Shown: positions 51,497 through 62,564 of the stretch, piece after piece
How the letters are laid out: every line of letters starts with the position of its first letter
Position numbering within the stretch: the first letter of the stretch is position 1
Assembly: GCF_036884655.1 (NCBI RefSeq)
Contig: NC_088357.1
Coordinates: 5,899,501 to 5,963,500 of the forward strand
Reading direction: 5' to 3'
Length of the DNA: 64,000 nt
Origin: Musa acuminata AAA Group
Taxonomy: Eukaryota; Streptophyta; Magnoliopsida; Zingiberales; Musaceae
Notes under the pieces: model-generated
What the model was told of the DNA's origin: nothing
Databases searched by the model: none
What the model saw: the letters and a program-made list of their open reading frames with translations, nothing else
Made by a program: the position numbers and the translations under genes

Positions 51497-52555
51497 AAAG
51501 AGAGACCTGATGGGGCGGTGCGGTGCCGGATATCAATGGAACCGGCGCGAGATTCGGCAACCGCGTACGCGGGGCGGGCGCACGACCAGGCGGCGAGAGC
51601 TACCCTCGCACCGCCGCTCACCGATCCCATTCTCATCCCACTCCAGTCGTGCGGCGCCCAACACCGCCCACGCGGGGTGGAGCAGATTCCCATCCGCCCT
51701 GAAGCAGCACTCGTCCTGCTCTCGTCGCCGCGACCGCTACCCACAAGCCCTTCCTCGTGGGGTTTTAGGGTTTGAAACCTAAACAGCCCCTACAGCATCC
51801 CGGTCGTCCGCGCCCACTCCGGATTCTTCCCGGATAGAGTCCGAGTCCGAGTCCGAGTCCGATAGGGCACTAGTGCAGGAGATCAGCAAAATGTTAATTG
51901 CTTTTATTACTAATAGATAAAATATGTAAGGGCATATATGTGATTTTATAACCGGGCGATGGTTAATATGCAAACCTTCTTTATCAATAAAAGAACATTA
52001 TTTTACGCTGTAATTATAGCTATAAGATAATATATTTCAGTTGTCCGCAATCAGCAATTACTGTTGTATTATATTGATGGTTATATAAGTGTTATATAGG
52101 TTCTCAAGGGAGGCCTCAATATACTGCGTATTTTCTTATAGCTATAATCGAAGAAAATACAATCAAACAAAAAGTCAAAGAATAATTTAACTGAAAAATG
52201 GTGGCACCGACACTTCTTCTTCTTCTTCTTCGACCGACTCTGTCTCTACTGTTTGATCTTAGTTTCTTTGGGAAAGCATATTTATGATCCTAATTAACCT
52301 GATAGCTTAAGCGTTTAGATTGCAACACTGCTGATTTCCACACACATAATTTCCTGGATTTCTTGGTACAATTCACATCATGTGTGATTAATCTGGATAG
52401 AAATCAAAGAACAAGGAGGAGTGGATGGTCACAAGATGAACAACTTCTGAAACAACACACACATTATACTGAGGTGCTTCCGACACACATTATTATTCCA
52501 AGCATTAGAGGCAGAAGAAAGAAATAAAGTTCTCCAGGATCATAGGTATCTCTCC
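50650..52555. other. Intergenic: HPPK/DHPS 5' region and RALF 3' flank
   Basis: From 51340 to 51800 the sequence is GC-rich and includes a (GA)n tract (51459-51492), and GGTTTTAGGGTTTGAAA (51760-51776), a telo-box-like word. This could be a promoter or leader for the HPPK/DHPS gene or an unassigned transcript. A hexamer repeat (GAGTCC) is at 51838-51862. The duplicated segment starts near 51946. No convincing CDS is present. Confidence 0.4.
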
Positions 52556-52861
52556 TCAACTCTTGCAGTAGTACTGGGCTTGGCACCCGCGGGTGTATGC
52601 ATTTCCACGTTGGGGAGCCTGCAATGGCACCCTATCCTTCTGCAGAGCTCCATAGCTTATGGAGGTTTGTAGAGACTGGAGGATCCTCCTTCCTATCTCT
52701 GATCCAAATGACCACTCCTCCGCTTCATGCATCTCCCCAATGGTGCCATTGAGTTGACGTAAGTGAGCTTCCTCCGCATCTCTACCACCAGCAGCAGCAG
52801 AAACTAGAAGCAGGAGTACTGCGGCGCACAAGCAATGAACTCTCCCCAGCTCGGTTGCCAT
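52556..52861 (-). CDS. RALF-like peptide precursor, copy a
   Basis: A 101-residue precursor of a secreted rapid alkalinization factor, a peptide family that signals through FERONIA-type receptors at the cell surface. ATG at 52861 gives a signal peptide (VHCLCAAVLLLLVSAAAGG), a propeptide, the canonical site RRIL (residues 59-62) for site-1 protease, then ISYGAL (68-73) and the end AYTRGCQAQYYCKS. The last cysteine pair keeps the family spacing C-x5-C. The first pair and about ten residues around it are missing: VPLQAPQRGNAY replaces the VPCSRRG..C.. section. The frame is open for another 106 codons upstream, but a signal peptide directly follows the chosen ATG. Confidence 0.82.
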   Translation of the reverse strand: MATELGRVHCLCAAVLLLLVSAAAGGRDAEEAHLRQLNGTIGEMHEAEEWSFGSEIGRRILQSLQTSISYGALQKDRVPLQAPQRGNAYTRGCQAQYYCKS

Positions 52862-52961
52862 CGCCCAAATCACTCCTTCTATCACCTTGCTTGCAGGAGC
52901 CAGAGGTGATCTCAAAGTCCTAAGATCAGGCACTCTATTTGTGTGTAGCAATGAGGGCAAC

Positions 52962-53088
52962 GGATCACCAAACTCTTCGCATGAGCACCAGGAACCCGCT
53001 TGTTTCATAAAAGGAAAAAGCAATAGATCACCAAACTCTTCACATGAGCAGCAGGTACCAACTTGTTTCACAAAAGCAAAAAGGTAGA
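52962..53088. repeat. 63-bp tandem repeat upstream of RALF copy a
   Basis: Two copies of a 63-bp unit beginning GATCACCAAACTCTTC.CATGAG start at 52963 and 53026. They lie 100-230 bp upstream of the RALF start codon. The same pair exists in copy 2 at about 62467-62565, where the TRIM interrupts the second unit. Confidence 0.8.
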
Positions 53089-53089
53089 G

Positions 53090-53536
53090 ATGCGCAGTTC
53101 TCCAATGACTGACATACAACTTTGTCCTGTGCTTTGGCTGACGGTGAGACCCCAGTCGTGGATGTGAAGTTAGGGACATGGAAGGCGGTCCACCATGTCA
53201 TGTGAAGTAGGAAAACAAGACGTCCATTGTGACGGCCCTCAAACATGACCAGCATTCGCGTGTCCGCTTTGATGCGCAACTGCATGTACCATTGGCACCA
53301 TCTAGGCCTTGTGTCTATGCGCCTTCCTCCTGAGACCACGTCGCTCGGCAGTTGACAGCAATCGGATGCAAAGCATTGCAGTGTTTTGTAGGCAATACCA
53401 AGACTTGCAGCATGAAGAGTTGGTGATGAAGAAGAAGTATGGAGGTGTATACACGAAAGAGGAGAGCGTAGATGGCAACAAAATGAAGGCATTTTTTGTA
53501 TCGCCATCGTTCTTCCGTGATTCTATGGCGATGTGA
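53090..53536. other. Conserved block with unassigned overlapping ORFs
   Basis: This block is conserved with 63400-63878. It has an open frame on the minus strand (53507 towards 53129, MPSFCCHLRSP...) and one on the plus strand (53309-53536, ending FFVSPSFFRDSMAM). I recognise neither. A 3-bp length difference between copies keeps both frames open. It could be a small gene or only sequence carried along with the RALF duplication. Confidence 0.3.
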
Positions 53537-54078
53537 TGGAAAAAATCATGAGCTTACATAGGGGGAAAAGGGAGTCTATTGAATCATGTCCTTCAGGTCC
53601 ATCGTTCCATCAATCCCAATCTTAACTCATCAATGATATAAATGCTCGTATTAGTCCTGTAGTTAGGATTTCTTGTCCAAAAAGATAATTAGATTATCCA
53701 CACACACATGTTCTGTTTATTGTTTGGGTTGTCTATAATTAGTTTATTATATTTATTTTTTTGGGAATGATAGTACTATTTATGTTAGATTTGATTGGTG
53801 CATGCATAATAATGTAACGCAATATTTCATTTTTTTTATTCAGGTTTATGATCGACATTAATAATGTTCTCTGATACATACAGTCAGTCGAAAAAGAACA
53901 ATTGAGTTTCATGAATCGAAACGTTTATGTTTTCCACGCAGAGAAGCGAAACAACAAACACAGGAAAAAGATAAGCAAGCCAAATGATAACATCATCAAG
54001 TCATACAAGCAAAGTAGGTTCTGCGACGACACATCGATCATGAGACTCCTATGGAAACGAAGAGACTTAAAAGGATCA

Positions 54079-54360
54079 CTATCTGCAATAATGAGACTTC
54101 GTACACCCACGGGTGTAAGCCCCCCCCTTGGCAGACTTGGCCGCCGGTCGGCCGGCATTCAAGGCACCGTAGACTATGTGCTGGGCCGTCGCCATCTCTG
54201 GATCCAACCACCCAGTGCCGCCAGCGACGCCGTCGAACATGGTGGTGTTAGATGGCTGGACATAACCCACATCCATAGTACCTGCAGCAGCAGCAGAGAG
54301 TAGAATGAGGAGGGTCACGCACAAGAAGCAGTGGACACTTACCATCTCAGTAGCTCCCAT
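54079..54360 (-). CDS. RALF-like peptide precursor, copy c (diverged)
   Basis: A 93-residue relative of the other two RALF genes. ATG at 54360 gives a signal peptide (VHCFLCVTLLILLSAAAAG), then a propeptide and IVYGALNAGRP, AYTRGCTKSHYCR. The C-terminal C-x5-C pair is present and the first cysteine pair is absent, as in copies a and b. Unlike them it lacks an RRxL protease site before the mature part. It lies 1.2 kb from copy a, same strand, and is far more diverged, so it represents an older duplication. Confidence 0.7.
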   Translation of the reverse strand: MGATEMVSVHCFLCVTLLILLSAAAAGTMDVGYVQPSNTTMFDGVAGGTGWLDPEMATAQHIVYGALNAGRPAAKSAKGGAYTRGCTKSHYCR

Positions 54361-55324
54361 TGCCTTCACCTACGCTATGGAAACATGCGACTCTATTTAT
54401 TGCCGAAGACTGAAGGCAACAGCCCACCGAAACTCTGCATGCATGATCGATGATCGACATCTTGACAGGGCAGCATGTCTGACTGTATTATTGAGGGAGA
54501 ACGAAAGCAACATGTCACCAAACAGAATCATTGGAGATCAATGATTAATTTATGGGGTGGATCGAGAAACTGTGTCTTATATAAATTGATGGTGTAAGAA
54601 CTTTTAGAAGGATTACATCTGATCCAATTAAATTCAAGAAAATTACGATTGATAAACAACAACAATTGCCACAGAAGGAGCAGTGATAGAAACCCAAAAA
54701 AAAGAATGTAAACATCCTTTAAAAGGAATGAAAAACAATGCTTTAGAAATATCATATATCTTTAGTTAAGAAAATAGTTTTTCCAGTGTGTAAAAAATAT
54801 ATTCATGCATCATTAAATTATCACTGCATCCGTCCCCACGTCCTTCTCTTCCTTCTTTTTCTTCTGACCTAACCAACCATTCCTTATCTATTCAATATGC
54901 TTCTACCTCAACTTGGGCTCACAGTGGTAAACAAATGTGCAGACACAGATTTTAGTTGGGAGGTAACTAATATTCATCTTACCTGAAAACAAAACAAAAG
55001 AAAAAAAACATGATCCACATTAAGCTTTTAGGACTATTGGTTACCTAATTCAAAATATTTTTGATGGTATCAAAACAGATCATGATTTTTAATCTTTCTA
55101 TGATATCTAACTAATATTTACATTTTTTTTTCTCTTAATTTAACTTCAAATTTTGAGATTATTGATCGCTCAATTCAAAATATTTATTAATTATGTTTAT
55201 GTGGGATAAGGACTGTGATTCTCATCACACTGGCACATATCAACTTAATACTCCACACCACTTTCAAGCAAATACTTCATGAATAATCAATTTAAGGGAT
55301 CAAAAGGAAGGGATAATATCTTAC

Positions 55325-55829
55325 AGGTGGCCCTCAGCTTGTCCAGATCTTTCACTTCTAAGCCTTCCACAATCTGCTCTGTTTGGGGTACCTTCCAATT
55401 CCCTGCAAATACAAACACAAACAAACTTTTGCTCATAACTTGTGCTGCCTTATAAGAGAAAGTCATATGTATGGAGCACAACCAATGAAGAGATATCAAG
55501 TTCACCTTATGTATACCAGTAAACTCAGTAAACTAATTGATGTAATTAGCTTTACATGTTCATGAGAGACAAATCAACATGGTAATGGCAACGTAACAAA
55601 TGTAAATATATTCCTGAACATCATAGACAAAAAAATTGACATTCCACACATCAGATACAATGTCACATAATCAGAAAAGGTACATAATGCATTTCTTTTG
55701 TGCAGGGGCCCTCTTACCACCATGGTGGGTATCAGTAGATTTGCAACTCCAGCAGCCTCTGACAGAAATTTTGAACACGTTGATGGCTTCAGTAATCAAC
55801 CGAAGAGCATGAACACGACCAATCGGCAT
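55325..55829 (-). other. Possible two-exon gene fragment, unrecognised
   Basis: On the minus strand an ORF from ATG 55829 (MPIGRVHALRLITEAINVFK...) runs to a good donor at 55718 (CATGGTG|GTAAGA). A second segment, 55402-55325, has acceptor TTTGCAG, donor CCACCT|GTAAGAT, and reads NWKVPQTEQIVEGLEVKDLD in the only phase compatible with the first. The join is phase-consistent and open, but I do not recognise the product and see no terminal exon. Confidence 0.3.
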
Positions 55830-57619
55830 CGGCAGTGCCAATCGACGCCAAGGAAAAACATAAGCACCTTTCAGTCAGCATCGGCATCAGCAGTGGCCTT
55901 CCTGAACATCCCAGAAAAGCAGAGCTGATCTCACGATGGCAAATTGCAATACCCACTTTGATGAGTAATTCCAGGCACTTGCATAAAAACTCATGAAAAT
56001 AATGTAATTAGATCAACATTCTGTACTGCAATGCATGGATCACAACAGTAATGCTGCTGAAATACACACTAGAAATAACAATTTCGGAGTATCAGAAACA
56101 GCTTTCAAAGAATCAATTATCTGCCATTATATATAGCACCAGGAGATCCTTGCCCCTCGTGTCAATGCGAATTTTAAGAAAATCATCAAGCCGTAGGAAA
56201 ACACTCAAAGATACAGATGTTAGCTTGTGAAATTGCAATATCGAAATATTACCACCATGAGGTTCTTTGCTTTTGCAAAGAATTTTTAGAAACTGTCAGA
56301 CAATCAAGCTGCAACAGACCATGTATTGTCTTATTAAATATAATATAAATGTTCTCAATTCACATAGCTACAGATAATAATCAGTTGTGATGGTACTCAT
56401 GCATAAATCCCATCCATCCCCAGCTTGAGGACATAAAAATGACTAGTTAACTTCAGTCATCCTATTGAAAGCACACCGTAACCATGATTGGTGGACCTTG
56501 TCAATGGATGTTCTGAAGTGCTGGAGGTCAAAAATGACCTTGTCAATTCATCTAACAAAAGGCACAGTGACATTCTTTACTTCAAAGCATATCAAATGAT
56601 AGACGAGAGTGCTCATAACTCGAATCTTTTTACACTAAGAAATAAGAAAACATTGTTATCACTAGGTTCTTAGCTATCTTAGAAGAACCCACAAAATTTA
56701 GAAGTAGCATAAGAAAAGTACATCTACATCAATTCTTCTACGATTCATTAATTTCCCAATTAGAAAAAAAAATAAAAATATCCATAAACATTGTGTTGTG
56801 GTTAGATATTCTAATTGTGAAAGATAAACTATAATTACACTGATCGGAGTTCAATTCTAAACCAAATTACACAACCCAATATCAAACCATAGCCACTCCA
56901 TTTTTTAAGGATATATAAGGCTTTCTACAATCAGAGATTTTACATATCAGAGAATAGACTGTAGCAACAACGTGCAAGGCAAATATGCTGAGCGAACCAT
57001 GCAAAAAGCTGATAGCAAGAGGATTCCGAAGACCATACAAATCAAAATCCAAAGTCTAAATGACAGAAGAAAGCGTCTCTAATAAGGTTCGATATTCAAA
57101 TTATCACAAAGAATGATATTTAAGCAAAACAACCTTCCATAATGTAGGTTGTCCAGTAAAAGTAAAGTAAAAATGTAAAATACAATATACACAATTGTAG
57201 GATCCCATTATTACAGGAAAATTGAAGACAGTGAAAAAATACTAAAAGAAAAGCAAAGAAGAAAAAAGTTTAAAAGGCAACTCAAGGTTCTTTTAGATAA
57301 AGCAAAAGTGAACACAAGACTTTTCTTCTTTACTCTCAGAACACTACAAAATGATACAGGCAAGATGTTGAACAAGTTTAGTTGTTAAAAAAGGTATCAA
57401 ATCTTACAGGAAATAATATAAAAAAAGAAGAAAAAAAATGGCAGACTAGTGTGAAGTCTGAGAAGAGTAGTCTTGCTCCTGTCATTCAAGCTGTTATTGT
57501 TCATGTCATGAAGGAACAAAAAAACTTTAAAAATAATGAATGTCAAGAAAGCAAGAATAAATACATAAGTTATCATGGGAGAAACAACATACTTATGTTC
57601 ATAAAATGAGAAAAACACA

Positions 57620-57624
<5 letters not shown>

Positions 57625-57696
<72 letters not shown>
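57625..57696. repeat. (TA)n microsatellite, about 72 bp
   Basis: A pure TA dinucleotide run in intergenic sequence. Confidence 0.95.
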
Positions 57697-57699
<3 letters not shown>

Positions 57700-58894
57700 C
57701 AGCCTTTATGGGATCAGATTTAGTCGTCATGCCAAGTAGGATAAGAGCCAACCTAGATAACCTTGCTGAGGTAAATAATATGCAAGTGTACTGGCAAGGT
57801 GAATCAAACCAACACTAATCTTGCCAAGGTAATCTCGTATCCTTGTGTTGCTCCAAGTTCATGCTCAAAAAGGATCCTGCAAGAAGAGAAGGCACTATGG
57901 GCTGCCCAGTGGGACCCTCATCTAACACTCAAATTAGAATCTCTCAAGAAAGAAAGCTCAATAGTGAGCTCCAAGGTGAGAGAATAAGCATATGGAAACC
58001 TAAATGAAAACAGAGATGAAGGGATTGGAAAGATTTCACTTGTTCTTGAGGAAGTCTCTTTATATAATGGCCTGTAACAGACATTTGCTCAAATTGAGTA
58101 TGTTACTTCAGATCTGATAGTTAACCAATAGCTGAGTCTTGATTCAATTGTAATCTACAAGAATGTGGTCTAATAGTTGTAACTACTTGCATGGCAATTT
58201 ACTTGTAACCACCTTGAAGACTTTTGAGTCAGTAATAACTATCTCTGATAACGTGTAAAGAGTCCGCGTATCATGAACATAAAGCTGCTACATGCTGTTC
58301 ACTAATATCCCTAAATTAATATGGTAAGGCCACTCACTGAACATATTTTTGAATTCATAATTGACTTTACCAAGAATCTTAGCTCAAATTCTAGTAGACC
58401 AGTCAGTTATCCTATTATGAAATAAGTCTGAAGGTTTTTTTTTTTTATAATTATGTATGAGCCATGCAGCAAAAACTCCATGGCATTAGATGAATTTCAA
58501 CCTAATAAGATAGGATAGACAACACTTAAATAAGAAACACTTGCAATCCCTTGAATGGCTACTTGAGTATGATAACTTCATTTGACAACTAAAGCAACAG
58601 GTAACAAGCATGGATCAATTAGAGTTGAGTAAAAGATCTGACCTAATAGGATACAAGTGCTTGGCAGATTTAACAGTATCTAATCTAATATGAAATAAGG
58701 ATCATACACATTGCCTATAAATATAGATTCTTCACCAATATAGTATCCTCGCATGACTACTTAAGTTTGATGGCCTTGATTGTAAATATATCAAGAATGC
58801 TAAATAATCATAATATAGCATCTTCACATGACTACACAAGTCTAATGACCTTGATTGTAAATATGTCAAGAACGTTAAAGAATCATAATACACA

Positions 58895-58975
58895 CGATGC
58901 ACAACAACAACAACAACAACAAAATAGTAAGTCCCAACTATTTAGAGTCATCTACGTAGATCTTTACCGTCAGTA
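58895..58975 (+). repeat. CAA-headed dispersed repeat fragment
   Basis: A (CAA)n run followed by GTCCCAACTATTTAGAGTCA and CTACGTAGATCTTTACCGTC resembles the fragment at 8146-8360 and the widespread plant repeat with this layout. Confidence 0.5.
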
Positions 58976-60569
58976 ATATCTAACAGACATGAAGCACATG
59001 AAACTAAAATCGGCACACTTTTTGATAATTTGAGAATCACTTTTACTATAAAAAATATGTAATTAGAGAGTCATTTTTACCACCAGAAACATAAGGGATG
59101 AAGAACATGATACTCAATTGTCACATGCAAAAACCTATGTCTGAACTAGTGCATCAACAAATTTTAGAAAATCAAACAGCACAAGAATTTACAATAATAT
59201 TTAAGAGGATATTAAAAAAATACAATCCTTTGGATGTCTTGATTGGGGGCACCAACATCAACCAGGTCCAGAATAGGCTTGTATGGTTTCACATGAAAAA
59301 AACAATAAGAAAAGACAAGATTTAGCATTATGCTTTGTGTTCTTCTATTATCAAAAATAGAAACTTATAAATACTTGTAAAAAGATATATTAAGGTAAAC
59401 TTGTTTTAGCTTGCAAGTTATCCAAAATTAATTGAAAGTTTTCAATTATGATACTTCTAAAGAAGAGAACATAGGCAGACCATCTAACCTTTTTTATTAT
59501 GAAAGAAATTCATGGAATGTATGGAAAATCGAGAAATTCAATTCAATTTTTCTATTGGTGAATAGGGTGAAAAGGAATAAATTAGTTGCTGAACATCCCC
59601 GTTCAAGGGAATGAATGGTTATTCGTCGAACCTCTTGGATAAGGAAAATTGTCTTTCCATACTATGATTTTGAGATATCAAGAACTTCTCCCCTGTTAAC
59701 ATAATGTTTATAAAGGGTGACTAATGTACGAGGAGGCCACCAACACAGAATCTAAGGAGGGCCAATCTGTATAAACTTATCATTACATACGATAAGAAAA
59801 TTTTTGTAACTCAAACTATGATCCCTAGTCCACAAATGAGTAATATTGAGTTAGTACCAAGACTCACCTATCCGTATACCATTCATATCATCTAATAATA
59901 TCTAATAATAAAAGTCGTAATAACTTTGTCTGTATTTCCAATGTGTTCAACAAATGTTAATTATCTTTAATAATAATGACAAAAATATAAACATTTTTAG
60001 GTTGGTGCTTACTGGTAGGTTCTTTTACTTTTATTTTTAAACATCACTTACTGAATGGTGATCACCAAATAAATTTTCTGAAAATAGATAACAGGCAAAA
60101 CATAAACACTTCTCATTGTTTTTCAATTGAAAAACATAAAGAAAACCTACGTTTTTATTTTCAAATTTAACATAGATAAGTTCAAACTCCTATTTCACAT
60201 TGTGTGGCTATTAAATGTTCATTAAAAAAAAGGAAATAAGCCTAAAATTTTAGCATTCCTCAATCAGTTATAAATGGGTCAACGGTTTGGGGGCAGTTGA
60301 TCCATATTCAAGTTGCTCTTCACCAAACACAAACCAACTTGTCTCAACGCCAGCCCTAATAAAAGGTTTGCACTTTGCTCTTAATATAGAAAAAATTAGA
60401 GAGAGGCGTGAAGGAGAAAAAGGACTTGTAGACAACATAAGTCACATACCTGAGATTTTTCACCATGCTCAGCTCACTGGGAAGAAAAAGTTGCATGTTC
60501 CATCAAATTTGATATGCCAAATAATTACTGTTACAGTTCAACACAGAAATCCTCTCGACAATGTATATT

Positions 60570-61476
60570 AAAGCTGAGCCAGATATCATGTGGTTTCTCC
60601 ATAGCTTCTTTAAGAATTATCTCTGCTCTCCTTTTCTTGTCATCTTTCTCGTCATGCCTCAAAGGCCTAAGAATCGTTTCTAGCATCCAAGGCATCAGAA
60701 GAAAATGATGCTACTATAGATTTCTTGTCAACTGTAAGTTTGAAATGCACGATAGGCCTCCTTCCAGAAGAACCTTCTTCTCATTAGTCTCAAAGTCCAC
60801 AGGCTCAATCTCTACGGACTCGGTGGCAGGGACAGAAGTCTCGAGCACATACAACCCGTCAACAGCATCAGCATCTCTTTCCCATGGATTAGCCATTACA
60901 GATACTTCTTTCTCTCCAAATGGCAAAGGGGGGCCAGAAATGGGTTGCTAACAACCATTTGCCGCTCTTTACCATAACTGGCATCATTCGTAGGTTGAAA
61001 CCCAGTTGTACTATCATAGGCAAGTCGCTGCTGTAAGCTCAACAAAGAACTCTCGGCCTTCGTCCGCTGCCTCGTCTCTTCGACCTCGTCCATTTTAGTG
61101 TCGGTTGCCCCTTTGTTCCACTGTTCCATGCGGACATAGGTACGAGGATCAGGAAGCCTCGGAACCCAATCAGGTATGTGCTTTCCGCTTGATGTCTCTC
61201 CAACCTGAGCAAAGCTGGAAATGGGCTGCGCAAATGGGACTTCCTCTGTTGTAACGAACTGGGTGATCTCTCGAACAACACCTGAACCCAGCAGACACCG
61301 GTGAACAACAGATGCCCCAGAAAAGCCCCTTGACGAACTCAGATCCTCAAGCCCCTGGATGGATGATGTCAAACACATTGCAACTAGTTCTTCCAGCTAA
61401 ACTAGCATAAAAAGTAGCACTTTTGATTAGATCACAGATGTATCGGACCATGACAGCCGCCATAGCATTAATTGAA
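60570..61476 (-). pseudogene. TAF8: TAF8 pseudogene, 5' truncated and frameshifted
   Basis: Remnant of TFIID subunit 8, a histone-fold general transcription factor. Pieces in order on the minus strand: histone-fold part (MVRYICDLIKSATFYASLAG, about 61450-61380), then GLEDLSSSRGFSGAS, HIPDWVPRLPDPRTYVRMEQ, ESSLLSLQQRLAYDS, NPFLAP, then PFGEKEVSVMANPW, VLETSVPATESVE, and the C-terminal DEKDDKKRRAEIILKEAMEK. These lie in different frames: a 4-bp insertion near 61360, a C6 run at 60928-60933 one base short, a further shift near 60760 and a stop at 60667-60669. The first histone-fold helix and the start codon are absent. No intron is seen within the pieces. The 5' break coincides with the edge of duplication copy 2. 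Confidence 0.85.
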
Positions 61477-62060
61477 GATACGTAATATTACAACCGGGCG
61501 ATGGTAACATATGCAATGCAAACCTTCTTTATCAATAAATTTGATGAATCCAATAAAGGGAAGAAAAAGAACATTATTTTACGCTGTAATTATAGCTATA
61601 AGATAATATATTTCAGTTGTCCGCAATCGGCAATTACTGTTGTATTATATTGATGATTATATAAGTGTTATATAGGTTCTCAAGAGAGGCCTCAATATGC
61701 TGCATATTTTCTTATAGCTATATTTTCTTATAGCTATAATTTAACTGAAAAATGGTGGCACCGACACTTGTTCTTCTTCTTCTTCCATCGACTGTCTCTA
61801 CTGTACGATCTTAAGCGTTTAGATCGCAACACTGCTGATTTCCACACACACATAATTTCCTGGATTTCTTGGTTCAATTCACATCATGTGTGATTAATCT
61901 GGATAGAAAGCAAAGAAAAAAAGGAGTGGATGGTCACAGGATGAACAACTTTTGAAACAACACACATTACTGTGAGGTGCTTCCGAGACACACATTATTA
62001 TTCCAAGCATTAGAGGCAGAAGAAAGAAATAAAGTTCTCCAGGATCATAGGTATCTCTTC

Positions 62061-62366
62061 TCAACTCTTGCAGTAGTACTGGGCTTGGCACCCGCGGGTG
62101 TATGCATTTCCAGGTTGGGGAGCCTGCAATGGCACCCTATCCTTCTGCAGAGCTCCGTAGCTTATGGAGGTCTGTGTAGACTGGAGGATCCTCCTTCCTG
62201 TCTCTGATCCCAATGACCACTCCTCCGCTTCATGCATCTGCCCAATGGTGCCATTGAATTGACGTAAGTGAGCTTCCTCCACATCTCTACCAGCAGCAGC
62301 AGCAGAAACTAGAAGCAGGAGTACTGCGACGCACGAGCAATGAACTCTCCCCAGCTCGGTTGCCAT
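62061..62366 (-). CDS. RALF-like peptide precursor, copy b
   Basis: A 101-residue precursor paired with copy a. It has a signal peptide (VHCSCVAVLLLLVSAAAAG), RRIL, ISYGAL and AYTRGCQAQYYCKS, and lacks the first cysteine pair. About ten residues differ from copy a; nearly all are in the signal peptide and propeptide, while the mature part differs by one (APQPGN versus APQRGN) plus one silent change. The start codon is at 62366. The TRIM inserted 199 bp upstream, separating this gene from the distal part of the promoter region that copy a retains. Confidence 0.82.
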   Translation of the reverse strand: MATELGRVHCSCVAVLLLLVSAAAAGRDVEEAHLRQFNGTIGQMHEAEEWSLGSETGRRILQSTQTSISYGALQKDRVPLQAPQPGNAYTRGCQAQYYCKS

Positions 62367-62564
62367 CGCCCAAACCACTCCCTCTATCACCTTGCTTGCA
62401 GGAGCCAGAGGTGATCTCAAAGTCCTAAGATCAGGCACTCTATTTGTGTGTAGCAACGAGGGCAACGGATCACCAAATTCTTCGCATGAGCACCAGGAAC
62501 CCGCTTGTTTCATAAAAGGAGAAAGCAATAGATCACCAAACTCTTCACATGAGCAGCAGGTACC

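Larger units (their letters stand above)
51946..53664. repeat. Segmental duplication, copy 1 (without TRIM)
   Basis: From AACCGGGCGATGG onward this segment matches 61490 to the window end in the same orientation. It carries one RALF gene, its upstream 63-bp repeats and a further conserved block to at least 53664, where copy 2 reaches the window edge. Small indels and substitutions separate the copies. Copy 1 shows the unoccupied TRIM site (GCAGGTACCAACTTG at about 53052). Confidence 0.9.
54361..60569. other. Long intergenic stretch between RALF c and TAF8 pseudogene
   Basis: About 6.2 kb of AT-rich sequence with no confident gene. It contains a possible orphan exon pair (55325-55829), a 72-bp (TA)n run (57625-57696) and a CAA-headed repeat fragment (58895-58975). 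A short open stretch at 59432-59614 has no recognisable domain. Confidence 0.4.

Noticed and set aside
52862..53179. N-terminal extension of RALF copy a to a 207-residue protein
   Set aside because: The open frame continues upstream, but the extension includes the noncoding 63-bp tandem repeats and would bury the signal peptide; the internal ATG is preferred.
57780..57990. Possible LTR remnant (GGCTGCCCAGTGGGACCC words)
   Set aside because: It resembles plant repeat sequence in style, but no paired copy, primer site or boundary is visible in the window.
58895..58925. (CAA)n run as a CRISPR-like or minisatellite array
   Set aside because: It is a simple trinucleotide run at the head of a dispersed repeat, without unique spacers.
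59432..59700. Possible organelle-derived DNA fragment
   Set aside because: The composition looked plastid-like, but I could not match the translated frame to any plastid gene with confidence.
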